A DNA stretch of 64,000 nucleotides. Source: Anaeramoeba flamelloides (lineage: Eukaryota; Metamonada; Anaeramoebidae). How positions within the stretch are numbered: position 1 is the first letter of the stretch; each line of letters opens with the position of its first letter. Position numbers and translations under genes: made by a program. Below are positions 34,640 to 53,574 of the stretch, one piece after another. The stretch spans positions 3,844,001-3,908,000 of the forward strand of contig JANTQA010000033.1 in assembly GCA_027625915.1 (NCBI GenBank), written 5' to 3'. Under the pieces are notes generated by a model, which was not told the DNA's origin, did not search any database, and worked only from the letters and a program-made list of their open reading frames with translations.

Positions 34640-34996
34640 AAGCATTTCATATAAAATAGTTATTGAAAAAGAAATTTTTGAATGGGAAACTAATTTTACA
34701 ATGTTACTTAACATTTAAAAGAATGAAATGCTTTAAATCAATACCAAAATAAAAAAAATTATAAAATGAAAATGAAAAATTTACTAAAAATTTTCAAACA
34801 TCTATTTGAATTTATCAGTATTAGATAAACTACTATACAAAATTTTCGCTCACTTTATAATGATAATACAAGTTTTTTGAGGGGTTATACCTGTATTCTT
34901 ATCAAAAAAATATTTTCAAATTATTAGATCATAATTATTTTTTCTAATTTTGCAAATTTTGGTTTTACTTTTTCAAATTTTTATGTTTCTTTTATT

Positions 34997-35037
<41 letters not shown>

Positions 35038-35430
35038 TTATATATTTGAGACTTAATTTTTTGCAAAAGATCATTTGGAAAAAAAAAATGATCTTCGAAA
35101 AAAACGAACGAAACAAAATATTGACGATATAATGTCTTTTAAAATAACTTTTATTATTAGCAAAAAAACTTCTTGTTAACTTTTTTTCATTGAAATTTCA
35201 GCAATAAAAAATGCTTCTTGATCATTTCAAAAATTGTGTTTAACTTTTTTTTTAGTTTTTGATTTTATTTTTTTTTTAATTTATAAAATATCAGGCTTTT
35301 ATATATTTTAGAATGACATAAAAGTGAATTGTAAACCAGATTTAATTATTTGTTGTTCTTGAATATTAAAAGAGTAAATTATTTTTTTTTAATTTATTAT
35401 TTCTGTAAGTCTCAATTATTGAAATAGTGT
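34640..35430 (+). repeat. Composite dispersed repeat
   Basis: 34640-34860 matches parts of 4440-4900 and 57640-57930 (AATTTATCAGTATTA). 34860-35430 matches 23540-24180 (TTGACGATATAATGTC). Between the matches runs a pure T tract of 36 nt (35000-35035). Confidence 0.5.
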
Positions 35431-35474
35431 TTAGTTTAATTTAATTGTATAAAGGTGCTTGATTATTAAGCGGA

Positions 35475-35785
35475 TAGTAAGATCAATAAGAGGTAAACAA
35501 AATTGATTTTAGATTTATCATATCTTGTTACTAAATTCAGAAAAGTTTTTGTATCTAATTAGTATTATTACAAATTTTTCAATCAAAACAACTAAAAAAA
35601 GAAAACTATATGATATTCTTGCAAATACTTTAAGTTATAATTTTTTAAATGATTATTTAGATGATTGTTGTGTTTTAATATTCAGAGAATATATATGTTC
35701 TGATAGTTATATAGATTTTAAAAACAAAACTCAAACAGTATTAATACTTAAAGATGGTCACGTATTTAAATCTTTTATTTAGTTG
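35475..35785 (+). CDS. Hypothetical plus-strand exon or ORF
   Basis: An open frame ends at TAG (35780-35782) and reads KKRKLYDILANTLSY, NDYLDDCCVLIFREYICSDS and TQTVLILKDGHVFKSFI. There is no ATG at its start, but AATTGATTTTAG (about 35505-35517) could be a splice acceptor. Mixed codon use looks more coding-like than the surroundings. I do not recognise it, and found no partner exon upstream. It could be a lone terminal exon or a transposon fragment. Confidence 0.3.
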
Positions 35786-36159
35786 TTAAAAAGTCTTGAA
35801 AACAAACGGGTTTTAATTACTTTTCTATACATTAAGATGATGATTCTTTTTATTTTCCTTCAACTCCTTAAATTTTAATATAATTTCATATTTTCTTACT
35901 CTTCTGGTTATAGATTGATAAGCAATTTTCTATAAATTGATTTTATTTCCTAATATTCTTAATTCCTAGAAATTATTTTTTTAATTAATGAACGTTTTAT
36001 TATTCTTTTTTAAAATAAAAGAATTCTTTGGTTCATCTTTTATCAAATAGACGATGAAAATTAGATCATTTAAATTTAATCACCCTTTCTTATCAATTCC
36101 TGATGTATAATTATTTGATTTTTTTTTTTACTTTTAAACTGAAATAAAGGTTAGTATAA

Positions 36160-36880
36160 ATAAACAATTTTTCAGTCAAAGGGGTCCCGTTGTCATGGAT
36201 GAAATAGATAATTTTAAAGGGTTTGCATGAATAGTAAAGAAAAAATTTATTTTGGAAATTTTCAAAATTAAAATCATTTTTTCACATTTTTGCACATTTT
36301 TGTTTTTTTTTTTTCGATTTTTTTTATAAACATAATTCAGTTGCAAAAATTTTTTTTATCGCAAGATCAATAGTCACTTGGTATAAACGTGTTATTCTAA
36401 GGTTATTGAAAACTGTGGAAATGATTGTTGAGAAATCATATTGATTTCTATTGGGATTATATTCAATCTTTGATCCTGATATTTGAATAATAAATGTGAA
36501 AATTTTTCAAATCATTTTCATTTCCCTTTTCAAATAGAGAACACAAATCCCAACACACTTCTATTGAAGACTTGATTTCTAAAGGATTAGTATGGAAAAT
36601 GAAGTAAAAATTTTTTCATATTTATTATTCAAATAATAATAGGAGATCAAAAAGAACATCCGACTTTTCTCAATTATCCCTAAGAATTTAAGTTTTTCAA
36701 TTTTTAAGAAAATTTATTGATTAATTAGTTTTCTTTAAGATGGTTATAAACAATTTTCCAGTGTATATTATTCTGTTTATTTCTTATTTCAACTTCCAGT
36801 CAATTATATAAAATAATTGATATTGGAAAAAAATGTTTTTTTTTGGATACCCCTTTGTCTGAAACAAAGTTTATAAGTGG
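36160..36880 (+). repeat. Dispersed repeat R6 with nested MITE
   Basis: Matches 18730-19300 (GAGAAATCATATTGATTTCT, TTATTTTGGAAATTTTTC). It is interrupted at 36475-36655 by a ~180-bp element with ends TATTTGAATAATAAATGTGA and TCATATTTATTATTCAAATA, absent from the other copy. Confidence 0.6.
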
Positions 36881-37188
36881 TACCTTAATTCTCAAAAAGA
36901 AAGTTCCAAAAATTACGGAAATCAAAGATTTTTATAAAAAATTGAAATATTATGCTATAAAGAATCACAAATACTCGCAAAATGGTTGATGAGATTTGAA
37001 AGTTTTTTTTTCTCAAAAGAGGGATAACGTTTCCATTTGAAAAAAGCGAGTAATTTTTTTTTTTGATTTTTAATTAGTATATTTTTATGATTTTTTTTAA
37101 TAAATATTTGAAATTGAGAGATTTTATTTTTATTTTTTTTTATAACTGACTTTGTGATTAAAAATAAAAAAATAATATTTAATTGAAG

Positions 37189-37190
<2 letters not shown>

Positions 37191-37225
<35 letters not shown>
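37191..37225. repeat. (AT)n microsatellite
   Basis: About 17 AT units, just 3' of the VPS11 stop codon and probably in or near its 3' UTR. Confidence 0.9.
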
Positions 37226-37226
<1 letters not shown>

Positions 37227-37246
37227 TTTCTACATATAATATATCT

Positions 37247-44453
<7,207 letters not shown>

Positions 44454-45282
44454 AATGAGAAACAATAAAAAATGAGAATTTTTGAATAAAGTTCAAATAT
44501 TGATTGTTAGTTAATGTTTTTATTTAGTTATGGGATTAACTTCTCTGAGTGGGAAGTCTATAATTAAATAATGTTGTAATTAAAGAGAAACTATATTAGT
44601 GCTACACAGTTCAAATGTCGATAAAAATTTGATCAGTAAATAGGAGTAAAAAGTTGATCTAGTCAATTAAAAATGAGCTTTGTATTGATAAAAAATGAAA
44701 AATTTTCAAAAAAAACTCTGTATTTCGCCATAAATTTCAAGGTTGAACTATCAATATTAAGTCTCCAAAGGTGCAAATTTTCTTTCGTAAATTTGTGGAG
44801 AAAAGTAGCTTTGTTGCAGAGAGATCATTTTTTTATAAAAAATTTAATAATAAAACAAATAGATTTTTTTAACAAATTATTTCTGAAATATTGGAAATAT
44901 ATTGAATAAACTATTTTCTTTAATGAAATGGAAACAAAACAAATCGTCCTTTAAGTTTTTATGTTGATGATTATTGAGCCAAACTCTTGATTTAAAAATT
45001 TGTAAAAATAGTAACTTTTGGAAGTTCTAAATACAGATTATCGATTATCTGGAATTTTCGTATTTTGTGTTATTATTTTTAGATCTGAAAAAGAAATTAA
45101 AAAAAAATTCTTCGCAAATGAACATTTTTAATAGTGATCATTAAGGGTATAATCGAATAATTTAGAGTTAAATAATATTTATAATAGATTTTTTTAACCT
45201 ACTCTATTTGAAACCATAGTATCAATCATAACTTTTGTACACGTTGTCTAATACATTAATTTTAGAAGTATAGTCTTCCCAA

Positions 45283-45672
45283 AGCGACAATGAAATTTTT
45301 TCAATATCAAATTTTGATGTTGATATAAATTCTTAAAAAGTTGTATATGAGAATAATAAAACTTACCTTGAAATAAAAAATCATATATGAGTCAATATTT
45401 AAGAATTTTTTCTGATATATATACAATAAATTTTCAGAACCCAAAATGATTCTAAACATCAAAAAAGTGATCAGAAACAACAAAAAATTTCCTCTTAAAA
45501 AAAGCAATTTTTTTGATAAAATTATTAGATTATTTTTCATATTAACTTATTTATGAAAAAATATTTTCAATATGAGATCCCTTATTCTTATATTCTTAGA
45601 TTTAAAAAACTATATCTACACCAAAGTTTGACATTGAAAATTTTAACAAGGTAGCCTTGGAAAAGCTCTATC
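45283..45672 (+). mobile_element. TIR element, ~75-bp ends
   Basis: Left ATAGTCTTCCCAAAGCGACA, right GGTAGCCTTGGAAAAGCTCT; the arms also share ATATCAAATTTTGATGTTGA / TCTACACCAAAGTTTGACAT. The interior is homologous to 25590-25935 inverted. Confidence 0.65.
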
Positions 45673-48600
45673 TATGGGTGGAATTTATTACTTAACTGTT
45701 GTGAAAAAATATGAAATTAAGATATTTTAAACCATTTTAATATTTTTCTGGGTTTAATTTATTTTAAGATTTGTTAGGAAAATAGAAAAATAATAAAAAA
45801 ATATTTATTGAGTAAAGGTGCTTTATCTATATTTTTTAAATCCTATTTTATGATTATTTATAAATAAAAAAACTCATAAATCATTAGTATTATCATATGA
45901 ATGTATTTAAATAATATAATAATTGTTAATTGAGATCAAAGAAAAAAATAAAGTAAGAATGAATGAGATTACTCAATTGTATCCAAAGAAGAACTGATGT
46001 ATATATGTTAGAAATAGATAAATTATAAAAGTTTGGGAGTTAAACTAATATAATTTAGAAATCTAAAAATAGCAAATAATAATCAAAAAAAATCAATTTA
46101 AAATAGTACCTAATAAAAACCCTTCAAGAACTCAATATTTTGAATACCTATTGATAAAAAAACCCAATAAGCCTAATAATAAATCAAAGAAATAAATTAA
46201 TACCACAATAATAGTACTAAAGGGGAAGTAAAAGCAAAAGAAAAAAAAAAAACAAATCACCGAAGAAAATGGTTTAATAGGTTTATTGGTTTATAAAATA
46301 TTAACAAATAATGGTCCAATTGAAAGTCGTTCGAAATCATATGGTGTTATACTTTTAAAAGTGAAACTTATTTTAAGAAGAATTTTAATAATTATTTTAA
46401 AAAATAGATTTAAAGGGTTTTCTTTAGAATTCAAAAAAAAAATATCAACATCATAATATGAAAAAAAATGTAGATATTGCAATGAATAAAAAGACGACAC
46501 CTTCATCACTTCAATTAAGCATAAATTTTAAACAAGATTTAGGTTTATAAAAATATATTCTAAGAAAATTGTTTGAGGTAAAAAAAAAATATCAAAAAAT
46601 TTTCCTTAATTTGAAATTTTATTGTTCTTAAAATATTCTTAATATTTTTTATCTACAGTTGGTATTGGCTATATCAATCACGTCTAGTATCTACACAAAA
46701 AAATAATTAAGAGATTAAAAAAATCGAAAAAAATATCAAATTTTTTAGTTGTGATTAAAATTTAATATTATTCAATGGTGGTAAAATTCGAAATAAATTC
46801 CAGGAAATAACTTCAAAATGGTCAATAATTTTTCTTAAATTGAAAATTAATATCAATTCCAAATCAAATCAATTTAAAAAAAAAAAGATATAGTATTTTT
46901 CAGAGAAATTCAAAATACAAATTTTATATAAGATAATAAACTTTTCTCGAAAAAAATTAAAAAGGAAGAAATTGTAGGATAAAAAATAATAATAAAATGA
47001 GTCGGCAAGGTAGTTTTCGAAAATATATCTCTAATAAAAAGACTCAACAAAAAAATAAATAATTATCAAGAAAAATACTATAAATCAGCAGAAATATTTC
47101 AAATGGGTTTCAAAAAAAGATTAAAAAATACAAATGAAAATAATTAAAAATTTATGAAAGATCACTTTTTACTATTTGGATATAAAATTGGAAAGGGGTG
47201 GGTAATACTGAATTATTAAACAATCTTGATAAAATTGACCCTAACAAGAATTTTCTAACAACCAGTGCGAATTTTAAAGTGTAACACATGTACAATAATT
47301 TGGGTGCAAAAAAATTCCAAATAAATACAAACTATTGGAATTATTTTTTAATGGTTTATAATTCTATAATACAAAGTGTTATAAATGGATTTGGGGTTTT
47401 TTATTATAATAAATTGTATTCAATTTTTGGGACTTAATACATTGTTAATTGTGTATCCAAGAAGCCAGAAAGTGCAATCTTAATCGTTTAGAGAACCAAT
47501 GAAAAAAAATGGATAGAACAACTTGAAGTAAATAATTATATAATGATCTCTAATAAAAACCAAAATTAAATTGAGATATATCAGAAAAATCAGATAAAGG
47601 TAGAAAAGAAAACATCCAGATATAGATTTCAACAAGATTATAGATGCATTAAAAAAAATGTCTAGAAACAAGAAAATAGGATTTTTTTCAAATATGTATA
47701 AATTTAAGTAAAATAAAGATTACAATTCTACTGATCTTTCATTATTTGAAAATAATCATTTTATCTCAAGAACTATTCAATTTAAACATTTTTAATCTTG
47801 TCCAAGCTGATAATAAATATATATATATATATATATATACTTGTATTAATGAAAAAGAAATGAAAAAAATTAAGTAAAGTTCCTATGCCTGAGACTTGAG
47901 ACGTATTTTAATAGGTAAACTGGAACAAATTTTATATTATGTATGAGCATAAAGCAAGTTAAAATCATCAAAAAAATATAATCACAGGTCATAAATCTTC
48001 AAACTAATGATTTAAAAATGGAAAAAATGGAAAAAATTAAGTTATAAATTAAGGAAATAGAGCATAGCGAGGAAAATATCTATGAGACTCAATATTAACC
48101 AAATACACGTAAAAGAGAATCTTCAAAAAGGGAAGAAAACTGGAAATTAAAAAGATAACTAAAAAGTTTAAAATTTCTGAAACAACTTCAGGGAAAAAAC
48201 ACACACGCTAAACTGGAAAACAGTAATAGCTTAATTAAAACCAAAGTATTTTTCAAATGGTTTTGACAAATGTACTTAAAAGTGGGGAAGGGGTGTAGAT
48301 TAAAAAATTGTATCATTCACAAAAAAAAAAAAATTAATACTTCAATCACCTGACATTAGATATAAAAGATCTGTAAAAAAAAATGAAATTGGGCGGATTC
48401 TAGTACACAAAAAAATCAAAAATTTCAATTTCGAGATCATTATAATAAAGATAAAGATGAGTTGATAAAAAAAAAATGTATATAAAAGCAATTTTGTGTA
48501 TTACTGTCAAATATTACAGTATCAATATCACCCAATATGTTAAATGCGAAAAAAATTATCAAATGTAATTGTTTTGGATCCTATGTCCTTAATCAAATTG

Positions 48601-49612
48601 AGTACTATTTTTTTTCTAGTTAATATTTTTCGAAATCTAGCTTTAACTTAATTTAATTAACCACTGGGATAAAATATTTTAGAGTAAAAACACTATCAAC
48701 GTTTGAATATCGAAAATATTTTTGAAATTACTGTACACTTTTTTATTTTTTTTTTGAAAAATTGGGGTTGAGAAAATTTTGAAATCAATGAATTAATTGA
48801 TATCTTTAAATAGAATATTTTTCCAGAGACTTTATCTTTTTTAGTTTAACTTTTTTTTTATTTTTACCATTTAAAAATAAAAAAAAACATTTGAAAACCA
48901 AATTGGTCCCTTTTGTGAAAATAAAATTCCATTAATTTAGAATTTGTTTTAGAAACTGGGTTAAAATAAGATAATTTATATAAAAAGATACATAATTTCA
49001 ACTTTGAATTCCATCAAATTGGCAAAAAATGTATTCAAGAAAAAGTTAAATGTAAACTTTATTTATTTTGGTTTTTTTAATTTTGTTTTTTTAATTTTTT
49101 TAATGGAAGGTATTTGATCAGTTTTCCATTATTGGTGTTTTTTCGTTCGAAGGGGTATATCATCAAAAAAAAAATCAATCTCTTTCTTATTTATTCTAAA
49201 CTTTCTTCTCTTGTCTATTTTTAATCACTTTATTAATGATTCTTTCTTCTATTTTTTTTTTTATCCATGAATTTATGATCAAAACCAAAATTCAAAATTT
49301 TCCACGCAGTTAAAATGGTCCAAACAATCACAATAATAAAATTCCATTAATATTGGAAATAATTTTGATTTTTTGTAAAATATGAAAATGATTTTACATC
49401 TTTTAATTTTTGTTTTCATTTCATTTTTTGAATTAGGTAATTTGTTTCGTTCGATTAAAAATTTTTTTTCAATAATTGATATTAGGTTAAAGTTGAGTTC
49501 TTCAAAATAGAATATCTCAAATAAAATTAGTTAATAATCTCTAACCATTTGATCGATCACTAATCCTAATAGAATTTCTACAAATTTAGCAATAAATTTT
49601 TTGGTTCCACTT

Positions 49613-49818
49613 GTATCCAAAATTTTTAAAACACTCTTGATTTATTTGTATTGATAATTATTTATTTTTTGTTTTGTTCGTATTGTAATTTATAAACAAT
49701 TGTTAACATTTCAATTAGTAAATGGTTCTAAAAAGGTATTTCTTCAAGAATTGATTTAATAAGATTTGCTTATCAAAAATTGAATTTGGGTGTGTTAAAA
49801 ATTTTGAAATGGGGCTTA
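49613..49818. mobile_element. Small MITE, CCAAAATTTTTAAAACAC ends
   Basis: Left CCAAAATTTTTAAAACAC, right GTGTGTTAAAAATTTTG. The interior shares TTTCAATTAGTAAATGGTTC, inverted, with 16590-16740. Confidence 0.5.
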
Positions 49819-50158
49819 AATTATTTTCTTAATTCTCTACTCTTTAATTTCAAATTTATTTTCGAAAATCAAAACAAGTTTAAAATGTTTCTTATGGCTG
49901 TGTTTATTCATACTCTTTGAATGAGAAGTTATGAATTTATTCACTTAAAAATTCTCTCTCTTTAACAGATCAAGTATTTTTTCACGCTTAATGCTTAACA
50001 GTAAAAAAACTTCAAAAAATCAAATTAACAATATATTTATTCATTAATATCTTGTGGTAAATTCAAGAAAAAGAGTTAAAAGTACATATAAAAAAAAAAG
50101 CCAAACGATAAAAGCGCATCTTGTGGATTGGTAAGCGCCTCTTAAATGGAATTAAATC

Positions 50159-50801
50159 TCAAAAAACATGTTCATCCAAAAGTAACTGATCAAAGTGCTC
50201 TTCAAGGCTTTCATTTTCTGAGCTAGAAAAGGATCCATCTTTGTTGTCTGGTATATTGGGTTTATCGTTTGAAAGCTCTGATACTTCAGAATCTGAGCTT
50301 AGTGTGGTTGAAGAATCATTTGATTTTGAATCCGAAGACGAAGAGGAGTCCGAATCGGAAGGCGATGAAGAGTCATTAACGCCATTTGAAAAAATTAGTT
50401 TTGATCCAATCTGGGTCAGCGTACCTTCGCCCTGTTGCCTCGATTTCATCAACTTGTTTGAAATTGAAAATGTACTGTGATGCTTTGATTGGTCATAATA
50501 GCCGCTAAACAGTTGGCCTTCCGAAATTGAGCCGACTTTTTTTTTACCTTTAATTATATTGTTTTTTTTCATATTTTTGCCCTTTTGATCATTTTTTTTC
50601 ACAATAAATTTTTTCACTTCAACATCACTTAAGCCATCAGAGCTTGTATTATAATAATCGTCGTCTTCAATGAACACTTGATCATTTCCTTTTTTGAAGA
50701 GATCATCGATCTCATCGCCGTCATTGATATTTAAGCGTTTTTTTACATGAATATTCTGATCATTAAATAAATCATCGAGGTTTTTTGAATTTAATTGTTT
50801 T

Positions 50802-50844
<43 letters not shown>

Positions 50845-53574
50845 AGGATCTATTATTGCATTTATTGGAAAGGTAATTTTGATATCTATTATTTCCATCA
50901 ATTGTAAAAGTTTGGAAAGTATTTGGATTATTAACAAGTGGGTTGTATTTCTCTTCTAATTCTGGATATAATTCTGCCTCTTCTTGCTTATAATACAGTT
51001 TATTTGTATTTAGAGATGTTTTTTCTTGATTTTTACAATTAAAATTATTATTTAGATATTTGCTATTATTGTCAATTTCATTATCATTATAATTTTCAAA
51101 AACATTATCAAAAATGGAAGTAGTAATATTTTCATCCTCGGAATTTGTTATTGACTCTGAAGTCGAATCTGAAGATGTTTCGTCCGAAGATGTTTCTGTT
51201 GTTGACTCATTTGTTGATTCATTTTTTGATTCATTTTTTGATTCGTTTGTTAATTCATTGTTTTCTTTAAAATTATCAATTTCGTTGACAGTGTCAATGT
51301 TGATCTCCTTCTTGTCATTAATCTCGTTTTCATTTATATTGTTGGTGTTGTTGCTGTTGCTGTTGCTGATGGTGTTGCTGATGCTGATGCTGTTACTGCT
51401 GCTGCTGCTGATGTTGATGCTGTAGTTGCTATTATCGTTGCTATTGTCGTTGCTATTGTCGTTGCTATTGTCGTTGCTATTGTCGTTGCTATTGGTCTCG
51501 CGTTTGTTGCTGGTATTTGAATTATTGTTGTTGTTCTTGTTATCATGATTAACTTTTGTGAAATCTGTTGATAATTTTATTGGCGAAGTTGAAATCTCTT
51601 GCTGTGGTGAGGTTGAAATTAATGAAGTGTATGAAAACGAAGGTGAAAACATGGGCGATGAAGAAATTGAAGAAGAATTTAAATGTGATTTAGTTTCTTG
51701 TTCATGATTAAAGTTTTTTCTTTCATTTTCTTTTGAGTTATTAAAATTTAATTTTCTCGTGTGACCCGTCTTTTGGGGACTCTTTTGTCTTTCCAAATTT
51801 AAGTGTTCCATGAGATTTTTTTGAGACAATATTTTTTGTGCGGATTCTGTGTTTGGGGTATTTTTAATTTTCCTTTCGTAAACTTGATGGATGGTCTTTG
51901 CTTTTTTGACTTTCGGATCATATAATTTTTCGCCATTGGCAAATTTCCTGAGGCACTTAAAAACAGTGTGATGGACTAAAGAAACGCTCTTGTCTGTATT
52001 ACTGTTTTCAATTGTCGGTATCAAATGTAATTTGGCTAATTTCACCTGCGATCCTTGTATGAGGCGGATGTTGTCAAAGTATTTGGCATATTTGTTTTTC
52101 GTTGTGTCGAGGGTCATGTATTTGGACCTTACAGCAAACCTCTCCTTTTGCTTCTTGGCACTTTTGATATACAGCACAAACGGGATCACATTTGGGTATT
52201 TCCGCATTAGCTTTAATAAGGTTTTGTTATACAAATGCACGCCTTCGACAATCAAGGATCGGTTCGACACCTGGTAAGAGCTTAGAATTGTTTCCAATTT
52301 GTCATAAATTAACGAGCACTGCTTCTGGTAGCCCATAAGCGTTTTCTTTTTATGCAAGATCTTTTCCTCTAATTTGCCTTCCTTGCTTTTCAGCAAGACT
52401 TCCTTCGCGCCAACAAACTCACCTGCGTTGTAAGTCGAGGCAAACAAAATGGGGCACTTCTCCTGCGGTGTGAAGTTCCTGAGCGTGTGCCGAATGGAAT
52501 CCGTAGACAGCACATTCTGGATCCCCAGCCGGCTTGCAACCAAGGACGCCAATGTGGACTTGCCACACCCACTTGTGCCAGACAGCAAGATGACAAACGA
52601 TCTCTTCTTTTCGTGGACTTGCGCAGACAAGCTGAAATCGCCAATTAGCCCCTTTCTCTTGTAATTGAAATGCTGCAAGGACTCCTGGACTAAATTTAAA
52701 AATTCAAAGCGGTGCAGTTTCACAGTGCCGTTGACCCTTCTTTCAGCAATGTCCTCAGACTCCAGCAAGGTTTGATCAACAGTTTCATGTCCAAAGATGC
52801 CAAACAGATCATAATCGTCAGGGTTTTCTAAAATACCAAACAAATACGCTTTTTTTGGTTTTTTGTTTTTATTTTTTTGTTGGATTTTTGTTTTTGTTTT
52901 TGTTTTAAAAGTTGATGAAAAGGAGATTCAAATGAGAACAAAATTGTAAAAATTAAAAAAGGTTAAAGATGTTCTTTGGAATTTTCTTGTTTGGTGAGGT
53001 ACGATTAGAGATTGAGTATTTTTAGGATGAGTTTTTTTTTTTTTTCTTTTTGTTTTTTTTTTGGAACGAGAAAAAAAATCCATTTTCTTTTGGAAATTTC
53101 AGAAAAGAATCAGTAAGATTTGTTTTGGATTTCAAAAGGTACTTTTCAACTTTGGGTTTTTGTACCAAATTTCTAAAAAGTCACTTTCTTTGTTTTGTTC
53201 CAATTTCTTTGAAAAAAAAGAGAGCTTTGGGGGTGGGTGTTTTTGTTTCTTTGAAACGAAAAGTCTGATATCAAAATTATTCTTGGTATATTTTTTTGTT
53301 GGTTTTTTGTGTTGAATTTTTTTTTTGAAAAAAAAAAAATAAAAAACAAACATGTTATTTGGTGAGAATGCAAAGGTTTACAGCCCATCAGCTGGAAGAT
53401 CCTTTTAAAGTGAAAGCGTGTATACCTCTTTACAAATTTTTTTTTTGCAAGAAACCCATTATTTGGAGGTCTGTTTCCATCCATTTTCAAATCTTGTCCG
53501 TAGTCTGCGAACTTGCTTGTGTAGAATGAACTTTGGATTACTTGAATTTCATTTATTGTTTGTAATTTTTCCAT
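50159..53574 (-). CDS. LPA1 / 2-phosphoglycerate-kinase-like P-loop kinase, 2 exons
   Basis: Exons 53574-53352 and 52848-50159 (intron 503 nt, donor GTTTGT) join in phase to 970 aa. Exon 1 carries the LPA1-type N-terminal module (VKRYTRFHFKRIFQLMGCK). Exon 2 has the kinase core: LLSGTSGCGKSTLASLVASR (Walker A about 165-173), STDSIRHTLRNF, ASTYNAGEF, SLIVEGVHLYNK, VLYIKSAKKQKERFAVRSKY. This matches plant Low Phytic Acid 1 and the 2-phosphoglycerate-kinase family; the plant protein affects inositol-phosphate levels, but its exact substrate is unsettled. Without exon 1 the main frame has no early ATG, which supports the join. The C-terminal ~600 residues are disordered: (NDNS)n, NES repeats, a poly-Lys run from a 41-nt A tract, and an acidic Ser/Asp tail. 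The P-loop half is much more GC-rich (52100-52750) than the rest. Confidence 0.87.
50803..50843 (-). repeat. Homopolymer A(41) tract in coding sequence
   Basis: 41 T on the plus strand, read as about 13 consecutive AAA lysine codons between RSS and TKQ in the kinase-like protein. The frame stays open on both sides. Confidence 0.9.
51415..51495 (-). repeat. 12-bp coding minisatellite (Asn-Asp-Asn-Ser)n
   Basis: Repeats of TTGTCGTTGCTA on the plus strand encode about five NDNS units in the disordered part of the kinase-like protein, next to ATGCTG/TTGCTG-type repeats encoding Ser/Asn. Confidence 0.8.

Larger units (their letters stand above)
44454..50158. other. Long intergenic spacer
   Basis: 5.7 kb between VPS11 and the kinase-like gene. 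Recognised: a TIR element (45283-45672), an (AT)n run near 47816-47839 and a small MITE (49613-49818). A 78-codon plus frame at 44673-44909 (MSFVLIKNEKFSKKTL) has a true ATG but no recognisable features. 45700-49600 is A/T-rich with nothing I can name. Confidence 0.5.

Noticed and set aside
50241-51546. Several frames on both strands over the kinase tail
   Set aside because: Shadows of the disordered, repeat-coded tail; they lack conserved motifs while the minus frame continues from the kinase core.
53173-53351. Reading exon 1 of the kinase-like gene on past 53352
   Set aside because: The frame continues only as Phe-rich translation of a T tract; a GTTTGT donor at 53351 joins in phase to the main exon and matches LPA1 order.
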